Shown here piece after piece: positions 1 to 7,724 of a DNA stretch of 64,000 nucleotides (position 1 is the first letter of the stretch; each line of letters begins with the position of its first letter). The DNA lies in assembly GCA_958423465.1 (NCBI GenBank), contig CATZRD010000008.1, forward strand, positions 1-64,000. Reading direction: 5' to 3'. The notes below the pieces were generated by a model that was not told the origin of the DNA, did not search any database, and worked only from the letters and a program-made list of their open reading frames with translations. This DNA comes from an uncultured Oscillospiraceae bacterium (GTDB taxonomy: Bacteria; Bacillota; Clostridia; Oscillospirales; Oscillospiraceae). The position numbers and the translations under genes were made by a program.

Positions 1-66
1 TCAGTTGGCTAGAGCATTCGGTTCATACCCGAAGTGTCACCGGTTCAAATCCAGTCGCCGCTACCA
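1..66 (+). tRNA. tRNA-Met (CAT), 5' end cut by window edge
   Basis: The anticodon arm has loop TTCATAC with anticodon CAT, followed by a T arm with GGTTCAAATCC and an encoded CCA end at 64-66. The 5' acceptor strand and part of the D arm lie outside the window. CAT could be elongator Met, initiator Met or a lysidine-modified Ile tRNA; the missing 5' end prevents a firm choice. It heads a cluster of three tRNAs. Confidence 0.85.
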
Positions 67-90
67 TGACCCCCATGGGTCACAGCCCTT

Positions 91-165
91 GGCGCGTTGG
101 TCAAGCGGCTAAGACACCGCCCTTTCACGGCGGTAACACGGGTTCGATTCCCGTACGCGTCACCA
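91..165 (+). tRNA. tRNA-Glu (TTC)
   Basis: Full cloverleaf: acceptor GGCGCGT pairs with ACGCGTC, the anticodon stem CCGCC/GGCGG encloses loop CTTTCAC with anticodon TTC, the T arm has GGTTCGATTCC, and CCA is encoded at 163-165. It is the second tRNA of the cluster. Confidence 0.95.
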
Positions 166-194
166 CGACGGGAGAGGAATCGCTCCCGCCATTC

Positions 195-271
195 GGAGGC
201 TTAGCTCAGCTGGTTAGAGCGCCTGCTTCACACGCAGGAGGTCACTGGTTCGAGTCCAGCAGTCTCCACCA
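195..271 (+). tRNA. tRNA-Val (CAC)
   Basis: Acceptor GGAGGCT pairs with AGTCTCC. The anticodon stem CCTGC/GCAGG encloses TTCACAC with anticodon CAC. T arm GGTTCGAGTCC; encoded CCA at 269-271. It is the last tRNA before lower-GC accessory DNA, so its 3' end is a plausible historic integration site, but I found no second copy of its 3' end in the window. Confidence 0.95.
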
Positions 272-280
272 AGATAAGTT

Positions 281-313
281 GACAGACCGCCAAGGGTGGT
301 CTGTCGCTTTTTA
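281..313 (+). terminator. Intrinsic terminator of the tRNA cluster
   Basis: GACAGACC (281-288) pairs perfectly with GGTCTGTC (298-305), followed by GC and five T residues. It lies just after tRNA-Val. Confidence 0.75.
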
Positions 314-388
314 TGGATAAGAATAACAGCAGAGTCGTTGCGCCGCAGTGGTTTCACTGCGGCATTTTTATTTGGAGAGGAGAATACA

Positions 389-883
389 ATGAATACTTTT
401 GAGAAAAGTGAATCGATTAAAGCCGGTCTGCGGCAAGGCTTTCAGGACGGCAGCTCCAAAATGGCGAAGCGAAAATGCTATGGCTACACAGTCGGTTCTG
501 ACGGCAAACTGGCAATCGATCCTGATGAGGCCCGAGTGGTATGCTGGATATTCGAGAGGTATCTGGCTGGCGACAGTCTCGGAAAAATTGTTGCTGGCTT
601 GGAGCAGCAAGGTATCCCATCCCCAACAGGTAGACCTAAGTGGAGCCGAGAAGCAATCGACAAGCTGCTCTCCAATGAAAAATATACCGGGCGCGTACTG
701 CTACAAAAGACAATCAGCACCGGCATTTCTCAAATTGAAAACAATGGTCTCATGGATCGGTATCTTTACACCGGCTCCCATGAGGCCATTATTTCTGATA
801 AGGACTTTCTGGCAGTGCAACAGGAAAAGCAGCGACGCTCTAAAGCACCTGAACAGTCATTCATAGTAAATTTCAGCTTCTGA
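389..883 (+). pseudogene. Serine recombinase fragment: recombinase domain without catalytic domain
   Basis: A 164-residue product starting at ATG 389 behind GGAGAGGAG. Residues about 15-120 match the middle recombinase domain of large serine recombinases: a GYTV start, a DPDEARVVCWIFERYLAG helix, a G-I-P-S-P-T-G turn, then a W-S-x-x-x-I-x-x-L-L-S-N-E-K-Y-T-G block. The N-terminal resolvase domain with the nucleophilic Ser is absent, as is the long zinc-ribbon/coiled-coil C terminus. Full-length members usually have 450-550 residues, so this is best read as a decayed integrase. It sits directly downstream of the tRNA cluster, where such elements often insert. A small accessory DNA-binding protein is a less likely alternative. 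Confidence 0.7.
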
Positions 884-982
884 AAAATTTTTGCATTGTT
901 TGCACACTGACATACAACTTTCTGCCTTTTGCAGATTACAAGTAGAGGGATGTATTCCCTATAATTTGCAGGAGGATAGCAT

Positions 983-2365
983 ATGACAGAAGAAAACTAT
1001 AACTACCGCACAAGTCAAACATTGCTTCGCAATCAGTTCCCCGGGAGAGGCAAATGGGAAATACCCATCATACCAAAATTTGAGTCTCGCTCTGGAGATT
1101 TTGATGATCTTCTTCTGATCGGATTTGATAAAACCCATCTGGAGGATCAAAATCATCTGAACCGCATGGTTCATTTCTTCCTCTACGATTACCGCTTTGA
1201 ACGTGTCTGGAAAAATCCAGACAACGACCTTGAAAAGCTGTCCCGATACCGCGCGGTTTTTTCGCCGGATTTCAGCATGTACCTGGAAATGGCTCCCGTG
1301 ATGCAACTCTACAATGTGTTCCGCAACCGCTGGTGCGGTGCCTACTGGGCCTCAAAAGGGATTCGAGTGATTCCAACGGTAAACTGGGGCGATGAATCCA
1401 CATTTGATTTCTGCTTTGAAGGAATCGAGAAGGGCAGCGTGGTGGCCGTTTCTACCTATATGGCATCAGAGCAAGGCAACAGATGCGATCAGAAGGAATG
1501 GTTCATGGCCGGATATAACGAGATGCTACGGCGCATTGAACCAGAGAAAATTATCTGCTACAATACGCCGTTTCCCGAGATGCAAGGCGACATCGTATAT
1601 GTGGATTATGAGCGCAGTTCATGGAAATACATGAGTTATGAACGTTCTGGTGGGAATGAAGATTTGGAATCTTTCAAAATCGGTGGACAGCCAACGGCTT
1701 CCTATGATACAATAAACTCGTTCGTTGATGTGCCATTGGCAAAGGGTGGTGGAAGTGCTTATGGGGGGGAGTGGAAACCCGAAAAGCCAGCAGATGAGCG
1801 CTTTATTGGAAAACCAGGAGAAACGATACGCACTCATTCTACGGGAAAGCGTGGAGGCTATGACCGCGATACCAAAATAGGCGCTGACGGTAAAGCAGAA
1901 AAAGAACGCCATTATACCGACCACGGAATCCCGAATAAACACACAGATCCGCATGACCATATTATTGATTGGTCAAAAGGATTTCCAAATCCAGGACCAC
2001 CCATCAATTATCCAGAGGGTGCACCGGAATTCAAACGATTTGGAGGCATTCGACAAATGAATTATGTGGGCACAAACAGCCTGGAAGAGAATCGTTTCAA
2101 AACCATCAGCGATTTCAAGTGGTGTGTGAATTGCGGTGGTGAAGTGGAATTTGAATGGAAAGGTCGGTCATATGGAGTTTGGCCGAAGCTGCGTAAAACG
2201 CCGGATGCCCCTCTCCAAATGTTGATTTCAGAAATTTTGGTAGATGACATGGTTGCAACCGAAAAATGGTGTGATACCGCTGATGAAGTCCTGGAATATA
2301 TGGTAGGGGATGATCGGCTCCGGGATGTTATTACGCAGGTCACGGTGTGGGATCGAACAATTTGA
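983..2365 (+). CDS. DUF4417-type protein with His-rich and acidic C-terminal extension
   Basis: A 460-residue product behind GCAGGAGG. Residues about 12-215 look like DUF4417, a domain of unknown function from Firmicutes, archaea and phages: G-K-W-E-I-P-I-I near the start, a GFD motif, a V-F-S-P-D-F-S-x-Y segment, and W-G-D-E-x-T-F-D-F-C-F. After a Gly-rich linker, residues about 280-350 carry a charged His-rich stretch (HYTDH, NKHTDPHDH, DW) like C-terminal domains of secreted polymorphic toxins. The last 100 residues form a separate acidic domain ending in VTVWDRTI. No signal peptide is visible. Flanking recombinase remnants suggest it came in on a mobile element. Function unknown; the toxin-like resemblance is a pattern judgement only. 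Confidence 0.7.
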   Translation: MTEENYNYRTSQTLLRNQFPGRGKWEIPIIPKFESRSGDFDDLLLIGFDKTHLEDQNHLNRMVHFFLYDYRFERVWKNPDNDLEKLSRYRAVFSPDFSMYLEMAPVMQLYNVFRNRWCGAYWASKGIRVIPTVNWGDESTFDFCFEGIEKGSVVAVSTYMASEQGNRCDQKEWFMAGYNEMLRRIEPEKIICYNTPFPEMQGDIVYVDYERSSWKYMSYERSGGNEDLESFKIGGQPTASYDTINSFVDVPLAKGGGSAYGGEWKPEKPADERFIGKPGETIRTHSTGKRGGYDRDTKIGADGKAEKERHYTDHGIPNKHTDPHDHIIDWSKGFPNPGPPINYPEGAPEFKRFGGIRQMNYVGTNSLEENRFKTISDFKWCVNCGGEVEFEWKGRSYGVWPKLRKTPDAPLQMLISEILVDDMVATEKWCDTADEVLEYMVGDDRLRDVITQVTVWDRTI

Positions 2366-2429
2366 CTCCTTTCAGGTGGCATCTATAGTGTTGACGGGTT
2401 CCACACATGAGCCTCTTGGCGGCTTGGCC

Positions 2430-2594
2430 GCTTAGAGGCTCAGCGTGCAAATCGGACAAAAATCTTTTTGGCTGATTACTGCAAAAGGTCCTGATTTCGT
2501 GAGAAATCAGGACCTTTTCTTTGCTTTCAGACTTGAAATGTTTACTCGGATTTTTGCGGTTTGGGTCTGACCCAAGCACCGACCCATACGGGAA
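2430..2594. repeat. 165-bp dispersed module, copy A, with 16-bp hairpin
   Basis: It has the same layout as 18761-18924. A left conserved block of 20 bp (2430-2449) and a right block of 31 bp (2564-2594) flank a perfect 16-bp stem (2483-2498 / 2503-2518). The blocks differ from the other copy at one base each, while the stem sequence differs but remains fully paired. The hairpin is followed by T-rich sequence and lies between convergent genes, so it probably also terminates transcription. Confidence 0.65.
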
Positions 2595-3342
2595 AACGGA
2601 TTTGTGCTCCTCGACCAGCAGGTCCACCGCCTGCTGGGGGACCGCCAGGGTCCGGATGGAGTTCTGTGTCTTGGGCTGGCTCACCACCAGTTCGCCCTTG
2701 ATACGGTTCACCTGTTTTGTCACAGAAATCGCTTTTGCTTCGGCATCCAGGTCAGTCCAGAGGAGGGCCAAAAGTTTCCCCTCTCCGCAGGCCCGTGGTC
2801 AGCTCCAGATAGTACGCCGCCAGAAGCCCCCGTTTGTCCGCCTCCATGAGATATGGCCCAATTTTTTCCTGGGGCAGGGTCTTCATCTCCCGTTTCTCCA
2901 TTTTGGGCAGCTTGCAGCCCCTTGCTGGATTCACCAATATCAGCCGCTCCGCCACCGCCTGTTCCAGGCAGTTGTTCAGCAGGGTGTGGACGCCGTGTAC
3001 TACTCTGGGGCTGAGGCGTTTGTCCTTGAGTTCGATGTGCTCATACCTCTGCACCCGGCCATTTTTCTGGAGGTCGTTGCAGAATTTCTGGATCTGAATG
3101 GTGGTCAGTTTGTCCAGTGGGACTTTTCCGATTCCCGGAATAATATGGTTGTCGATGTAGTTCAGATAGTAGTCTTTGGTTTTCTCTCGAAGCCGGGGCT
3201 CGGCGTAGACCTCGTACCACAGCCTGATCCAGCTGTGGACGGTGTATTTGTCCTTGGTGAAGTCCAGCTGTTTGCTGTTTTCAATGGCCGTTTTCAGCTT
3301 TTCTTTCACCTCGGATTGTGTTTTGCGATACATCCAGTACAT
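2530..3342 (-). pseudogene. Tyrosine integrase remnant (frameshifted, C-terminally truncated)
   Basis: From 3342 downwards the minus strand encodes an integrase N half: the end of the arm-binding domain (K-T-Q-S-E-V-K-E-K-L), a SAM-like core-binding domain (residues about 35-140), and the start of the catalytic domain with L-T-T-G-L-R-R-G-E, which holds the first catalytic Arg. Near 2755-2770 the frame shifts, and the next frame continues as ALLWTDLD and onward to about 2600. The H-x-x-R, second His and nucleophilic Tyr boxes are missing; the frame runs into repeat module A instead. The first 60 or so residues are also lost. Not functional as it stands. Confidence 0.8.
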
Positions 3343-4090
3343 TGAAGAACTACCTCGGCGTTGAGGAATAGTGGGAACTCATCATAGCTTTTTTGTACTC
3401 GTATATTTTCATTTGGATTTCTTTGTTGAAATTTTGATGGTTGCGCACTGTACACTTTCCTGTTCTGGGTTTTGCTGCGGCGTATCCACTCCGTCGGTAT
3501 GCCCGCTCCATCTCCCACATAGAGGTTCCGACGATGCTTCTCCCATGGAGTATGCACTTCGGTGTGGAGATTCAATTGTCTAGATATGGATTTTTAAATA
3601 GCAGATTGAATTCCAGGTTCAAATCTGATAGAATCATATGCGATGATGACGAGGACATGACTTGTACACCGGAAAGATTGAGACTGGTGCCACAATGCCC
3701 AGTTCATCCAAAAGATACGGGCGGGATTTTCCACGTTCAGCCAATTTGATTAGGGCCGCATAAAGGAAAAACTTATGGGTTACCAGAAAGGGAACGCCCC
3801 CGCCAGAAACGGCTTGGATGTCAAAATCAGGGCCGAGTTGGAAAAGCGACAGACGAAGAGAATATACTTTATGCGAGGTTTGTTGTGAGGAAAAGTTGCA
3901 CGGCACAGGCAAATCCGTTGACATGGAACAGTATTGTGAAGCAATACTTGCTTTTTATTATAAGAAAAATGACACGACGCAATGGAGCTTGCGATACAAT
4001 AAGTGTACCAAAATTATTCTGATTTTATGAGAATGGCAGATAGGCTTATGGCAAGTGCGAGAAATTCGTTGAAGTGGGAGGATCATCGTT
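3343..4090. other. 748-bp AT-rich stretch with no recognisable gene
   Basis: Short overlapping frames occur on both strands but none has a convincing ribosome-binding site or a protein I recognise. The part next to 3343 should have held the integrase N terminus and is scrambled. Position 3995-4000 (TACAAT, preceded by TGCGA) is a possible extended -10 for the lacI-type gene at 4091, without a clear -35. Confidence 0.4.
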
Positions 4091-5077
4091 ATGGCAAGTA
4101 TCAAGGATGTTGCCAAAAGGGCGCAGGTCGCAAAAAGCACGGTTTCACTGGTCGTCAATCAGACTGGATATGTTTCGGATGAAACCCGTGCCAAGGTGGA
4201 GCAGGCAATCCAAGAGCTGAACTATACGCCCAGTCAATTGGGGCGGAATTTGTCAAAAAACAGGACAAACCTGATTGGCATCAGTATCCCGGACGTCTCA
4301 CACCCGTTTTTTGGTACGCTGGTGAAATATATAGAGGAAGCTCTTTACCAAAAGGGCTATAAAACTATGCTGTGTGCGACAGTAGAGAAGGAAAACATGG
4401 AGCAGGAGTTCTTGAGTATGCTCAGAAGTCATACTATGGACGGTATCATCATGGGGGCCCACTCCTTGCTACAGGAACAATATATGCATTTGAAGCAGCC
4501 GGTGGTTGCGTTTGATCGTGATTTGGGGCAGGGGATTCCCCTAATCCAGGCGGATCACATCTACGGCGGGCGGATGGCCGCGGAAATGTTTGCGCGGCAT
4601 GGCTGCCGAAAGGTGGTCCAAATCAGCGGAGCGTTGATCGTCAACACGCCAGCCCACCAATGCCACGTGTCCTTTAAGCGGGCACTGAAGGAAAGAGGGA
4701 TTGAGACCCATGTTATTGAAATGGCCCACAATGCATTCCGGGAGGAGGACTTCGAACAGACGGCCAAGTTGATTTTTGACCGCTATCCCGATGTGGACGG
4801 CATATTTGGGGCAGACCTACTGATCCTGGCAAGCCTGAAGGAAGGGATACGGCAAGGGCGAAAGATCCCGGAGGAGCTGAAGCTGCTGGCCTACGATGGA
4901 ACCTATGTCACCAGACTGGGTCCGCAGACGATAGATGCAGTAGTTCAGCCAATTAGGGAAATGGCGTATGCCTGCGCCGGAACCATGGATCTTTTGGTGC
5001 AGGGGAAGAGAGTTCCTAATATGCGGCAGGTATTTCCGGTGTCTTATCAGCCTGGGGCGATATTTGGCGATTATTGA
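4091..5077 (+). CDS. LacI-family transcriptional regulator of the fructan operon
   Basis: A 328-residue protein behind GGGAGG. Residues 2-25 form the LacI helix-turn-helix (I-K-D-V-A-K-R-A-x-V-A-K-S-T-V-S), then a hinge helix with N-Y-T-P-S. Residues about 60-328 form a periplasmic-binding-protein-like effector domain (IGISIPD start, P-V-V-A-F-D-R, D-G-I-F-G-A-D). It heads an operon-like run of plus-strand genes for GH32 hydrolysis and sugar import. A promoter and two AACCGGTT-centred palindromes lie just downstream of its stop and are likely its operators. A sucrose, fructose or fructan-derived sugar is the likely inducer, by analogy with ScrR-type regulators. Confidence 0.9.
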   Translation: MASIKDVAKRAQVAKSTVSLVVNQTGYVSDETRAKVEQAIQELNYTPSQLGRNLSKNRTNLIGISIPDVSHPFFGTLVKYIEEALYQKGYKTMLCATVEKENMEQEFLSMLRSHTMDGIIMGAHSLLQEQYMHLKQPVVAFDRDLGQGIPLIQADHIYGGRMAAEMFARHGCRKVVQISGALIVNTPAHQCHVSFKRALKERGIETHVIEMAHNAFREEDFEQTAKLIFDRYPDVDGIFGADLLILASLKEGIRQGRKIPEELKLLAYDGTYVTRLGPQTIDAVVQPIREMAYACAGTMDLLVQGKRVPNMRQVFPVSYQPGAIFGDY

Positions 5078-5138
5078 TAAATTCCAGATTATAAGTTTGT
5101 CTGTTTTGGAGAAAAGAATTGATTCCGCGAGAAAAAGG

Positions 5139-5167
5139 TTGATGCAGAAGAGGACATGGGTTATCAT
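5139..5167 (+). promoter_or_regulatory. Promoter of the GH32 operon
   Basis: TTGATG (5139-5144), 17-bp spacer, TATCAT (5162-5167). The predicted start near 5174 lies just upstream of two putative LacI operators, fitting repression by roadblock. Confidence 0.55.
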
Positions 5168-5177
5168 AAATGACGTA

Positions 5178-5231
5178 AAACCGGTTCGATATAGGCGAGC
5201 TTTATTTTTTGTCTCAGGATCGAACCGGTTT
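5178..5231. promoter_or_regulatory. Paired LacI-type operators (13-bp inverted repeat)
   Basis: AAACCGGTTCGAT (5178-5190) and ATCGAACCGGTTT (5219-5231) are perfect reverse complements. Each contains AACCGGTT, a palindrome with the central CG typical of LacI-family sites. Centre spacing is about 41 bp, near four helical turns, which permits cooperative or looped binding. They lie between the lacI-type gene and the GH32 start. Confidence 0.65.
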
Positions 5232-5258
5232 GACCAAAGCAAAAGAGAGGATATGGGC

Positions 5259-7649
5259 ATGGGCAAAATTTACTCTGGGGAGTTCCGGTGCTTGGAGATC
5301 TTCTTGAGATGCCCCGAGGGGGAGGATGGCAGACTCCGTCTCCGGCAAGAGGGACAGGACTGGATGGAATACCCTGCGGGGCGATGCCAATATAGGCTGA
5401 GGCGCATCCCGTTGGATGCACATACAGAATACGAACTGGAGCTTTCTCACTGCCAGGCAGGCATCACGTATCTGTCCGGCTCCCCCAACATGATGGAGAC
5501 CGGAGTTCTATTTCTGGAGTTCCAGGGGGAAGAATGGGCGGAGATCCGTGATATCCGATCCTGGTACGATACTTCCAACAGGGAGCAGTATCATTTCAAT
5601 GCGTTCAAGAACTGGATCAACGACCCTAACGGGCTTTGCTACTACAAAGGGTTTTACCATCTATACTATCAGGCGAATCCCCATGAACAGCAGTGGGGCC
5701 ATATGTACTGGGGGCATGCGGCCAGCAGGGATCTGGTCCACTGGGTACACTTGCCTTATGCACTGGAACCCCAGGAGGAAATCCTGGCGACAGAAGGGCG
5801 CAAAGGCGGTGCGTTTTCCGGGTGTGCGGTGCCGCTGGACGATGAGATAGTGTTTTACCTGACCCGGCATTTTGGCCCGGAGGAGGATACGGAAGAAGAT
5901 ACCACACAGTATCAAACCATGGTCACTTCCAAAGACGGTTTGAGCTTTGGCCCGGAAGAAATCATTATTGAAAAGCAGGATGCGTCCTTTTCCTACAATT
6001 TCCGAGATCCGAAGGTGACGTTTACTGAGGGTGCTTGGCAGATGGTGCTGGGCACCAGGGTCAACAACGTCCCTGCCCTGATCCGCTATTCCTCGGAGGA
6101 TATGAAAGCATGGCGTTACCAGGGCCTGCTGCTAGAGGAAAAGACGCAGGGGGTATACACCTTTGAATGCCCAGACTTCTTTGAGCTGGACGGTGCCCAT
6201 GTGGTCTCGGGTTCCTGGATGAAGTATACCGACGAACAGGGGCGGTTCCAGCCCACCTGCTATTACATAGGGAAGTTTCAGGACGGGGCCTTCCAGGTAG
6301 AGTCTAAGGGCCTGTACGATTTTGGCGGGAATTTTTACGCGGTGCAGTCCTTTGAGCATGATGGCCGGCGACTGGCGATCGGCTGGGCGGCCGATTTCTT
6401 TAAGGAGCACCGCCCGGAGGAGAACGGCTCCTGCGGCGCGATGACCATCCCCCGGGAGCTGTCGGTGAAAAATGGCAGGCTGTATCAGCGGCCGGCGCGG
6501 GAGATCTATTCCCAGACCGGCCGGACGATCTGCGACGTAGCGGGGCAGGAGCTTGTGCTGCGGTGTGTGAACCGGAATGCGTACTACGCACGGCTGGACT
6601 TCAATGGGAACACCGAGTTTGACCTTGTTCTCGGGAGGTGCGGCGAGGCCAGCCTCCGGTTGGTCAGGGAGGGAAAGCTCCTCCAGATTCGAACACAGGG
6701 CGGTCCATATCCCCAGAGGAACCTTTCAGCCGAGGCCGCTGAGATCAAAAAACTTGAGATTTTTGTAGACCGTAGGCTTGTGGAAATTTTTGTCAACGAT
6801 GGGGAGTTGGCCGGGACAAGGCTGTTTTATCAGGATAGTGGAGAGGGCGTTTTCTACGCATCATTCCAGTTTAAAGACCGCGTAGATCGGATCCGAATCA
6901 GCGGAATGGACGGTATTTGGGGCTGTGCCCCTGGGGAGCGGAAGACAGACGAGATGCGTACCCTGTATTATAAGCACTATCCGTTTGAGGGGATTACAAA
7001 CTTCCGCGATTTAGGTGGGTATCCGGTACAGGGCGGAGGCATGACCCGGTATGGCGCATTTTTCCGGTGCGCCCATCTTGGCAGCGCCACCGGCAAGGAT
7101 CTTGCCGTTTTGCGCGGCTTGGGCGTGCGGAAGATCGTTGATTTGCGCTATCCGGAGGATCTGGAGCGGGTACCGGATGCTGTCAGCGAGGCAGATGGAT
7201 TTACCGTTATAAATGTTTCTCTGATGGGGGATATTGGCCCGGGAGAAATCGATGTGATTGCCACGGAAAAGGATACGCGGACCCTTCGGGGGATGTACAA
7301 GCAGATCGTAGATCGTTCCGGCAGTTTGATCATTCAGACCTTGCAGGAACTGGCGGATGCAGAAGGACCGGTAGCCTTTCACTGCTTCAACGGGAAAGAC
7401 CGCACCGGCGTCATCGCGATGTTCCTCCTGTCGCTGGCTGGGGTCGCCCAGTGCGATATCGTGGCAGACTATGAGGTGAGTCATACCTATATTGAGGATC
7501 ACACGGACGATGTTTCCGGTTCCCATTATGAGAACATGAAGTGGCTGCTATCCTACCTCAACGAAAAGTTCGGTTCACCCATCCGGTATCTGCGCCGGCA
7601 AGGACTGACGCCTGAGTTGGAGCGGCGCTTGGTCGAACGGATGACCTAG
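5259..7649 (+). CDS. GH32 fructan/sucrose hydrolase fused to a tyrosine-phosphatase-like domain
   Basis: A 796-residue protein. ATG 5259 is preferred over ATG 5253 because AGAGAGG then sits 8 bases upstream. Residues 1-105 are a small N-terminal domain. Residues about 106-565 are GH32: WINDPNG with nucleophile Asp122, FRDP with Asp250, and the EC motif with acid/base Glu303, then a beta-sandwich. Residues about 566-796 form a second enzyme resembling Firmicute tyrosine-phosphatase-family proteins: N-F-R-D-L-G-G near its start and the P-loop HCFNGKDRTG with Cys709 and Arg715 (C-x5-R). No stop separates them, though an in-frame ATG at 6954 could allow separate translation of the second part. 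No signal peptide, so it probably acts on imported oligosaccharides in the cytoplasm. What the phosphatase part acts on is unknown. Confidence 0.88.
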   Translation: MGKIYSGEFRCLEIFLRCPEGEDGRLRLRQEGQDWMEYPAGRCQYRLRRIPLDAHTEYELELSHCQAGITYLSGSPNMMETGVLFLEFQGEEWAEIRDIRSWYDTSNREQYHFNAFKNWINDPNGLCYYKGFYHLYYQANPHEQQWGHMYWGHAASRDLVHWVHLPYALEPQEEILATEGRKGGAFSGCAVPLDDEIVFYLTRHFGPEEDTEEDTTQYQTMVTSKDGLSFGPEEIIIEKQDASFSYNFRDPKVTFTEGAWQMVLGTRVNNVPALIRYSSEDMKAWRYQGLLLEEKTQGVYTFECPDFFELDGAHVVSGSWMKYTDEQGRFQPTCYYIGKFQDGAFQVESKGLYDFGGNFYAVQSFEHDGRRLAIGWAADFFKEHRPEENGSCGAMTIPRELSVKNGRLYQRPAREIYSQTGRTICDVAGQELVLRCVNRNAYYARLDFNGNTEFDLVLGRCGEASLRLVREGKLLQIRTQGGPYPQRNLSAEAAEIKKLEIFVDRRLVEIFVNDGELAGTRLFYQDSGEGVFYASFQFKDRVDRIRISGMDGIWGCAPGERKTDEMRTLYYKHYPFEGITNFRDLGGYPVQGGGMTRYGAFFRCAHLGSATGKDLAVLRGLGVRKIVDLRYPEDLERVPDAVSEADGFTVINVSLMGDIGPGEIDVIATEKDTRTLRGMYKQIVDRSGSLIIQTLQELADAEGPVAFHCFNGKDRTGVIAMFLLSLAGVAQCDIVADYEVSHTYIEDHTDDVSGSHYENMKWLLSYLNEKFGSPIRYLRRQGLTPELERRLVERMT

Positions 7650-7724
7650 CCGCTGGCGCTTAACGTTTCGTGCCAGACAGCCTGTCTTGGCTGCACAAAT
7701 AAAAAAGAAAAGGAGCCAGAGAAA

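Noticed and set aside
936..965. TTACAA-N18-TATAAT before the DUF4417 gene
   Set aside because: The predicted start near 972 would fall inside the AGGAGG ribosome-binding site, so it is unlikely to be the working promoter.
3634..3924. 96-codon minus-strand frame in the AT-rich gap
   Set aside because: No RBS, no recognisable family, and the region is scrambled integrase-flanking DNA.
3918..3945. TTGACA in the gap before the lacI-type gene
   Set aside because: No acceptable -10 at 16-18 bp spacing; kept only as a possibility.
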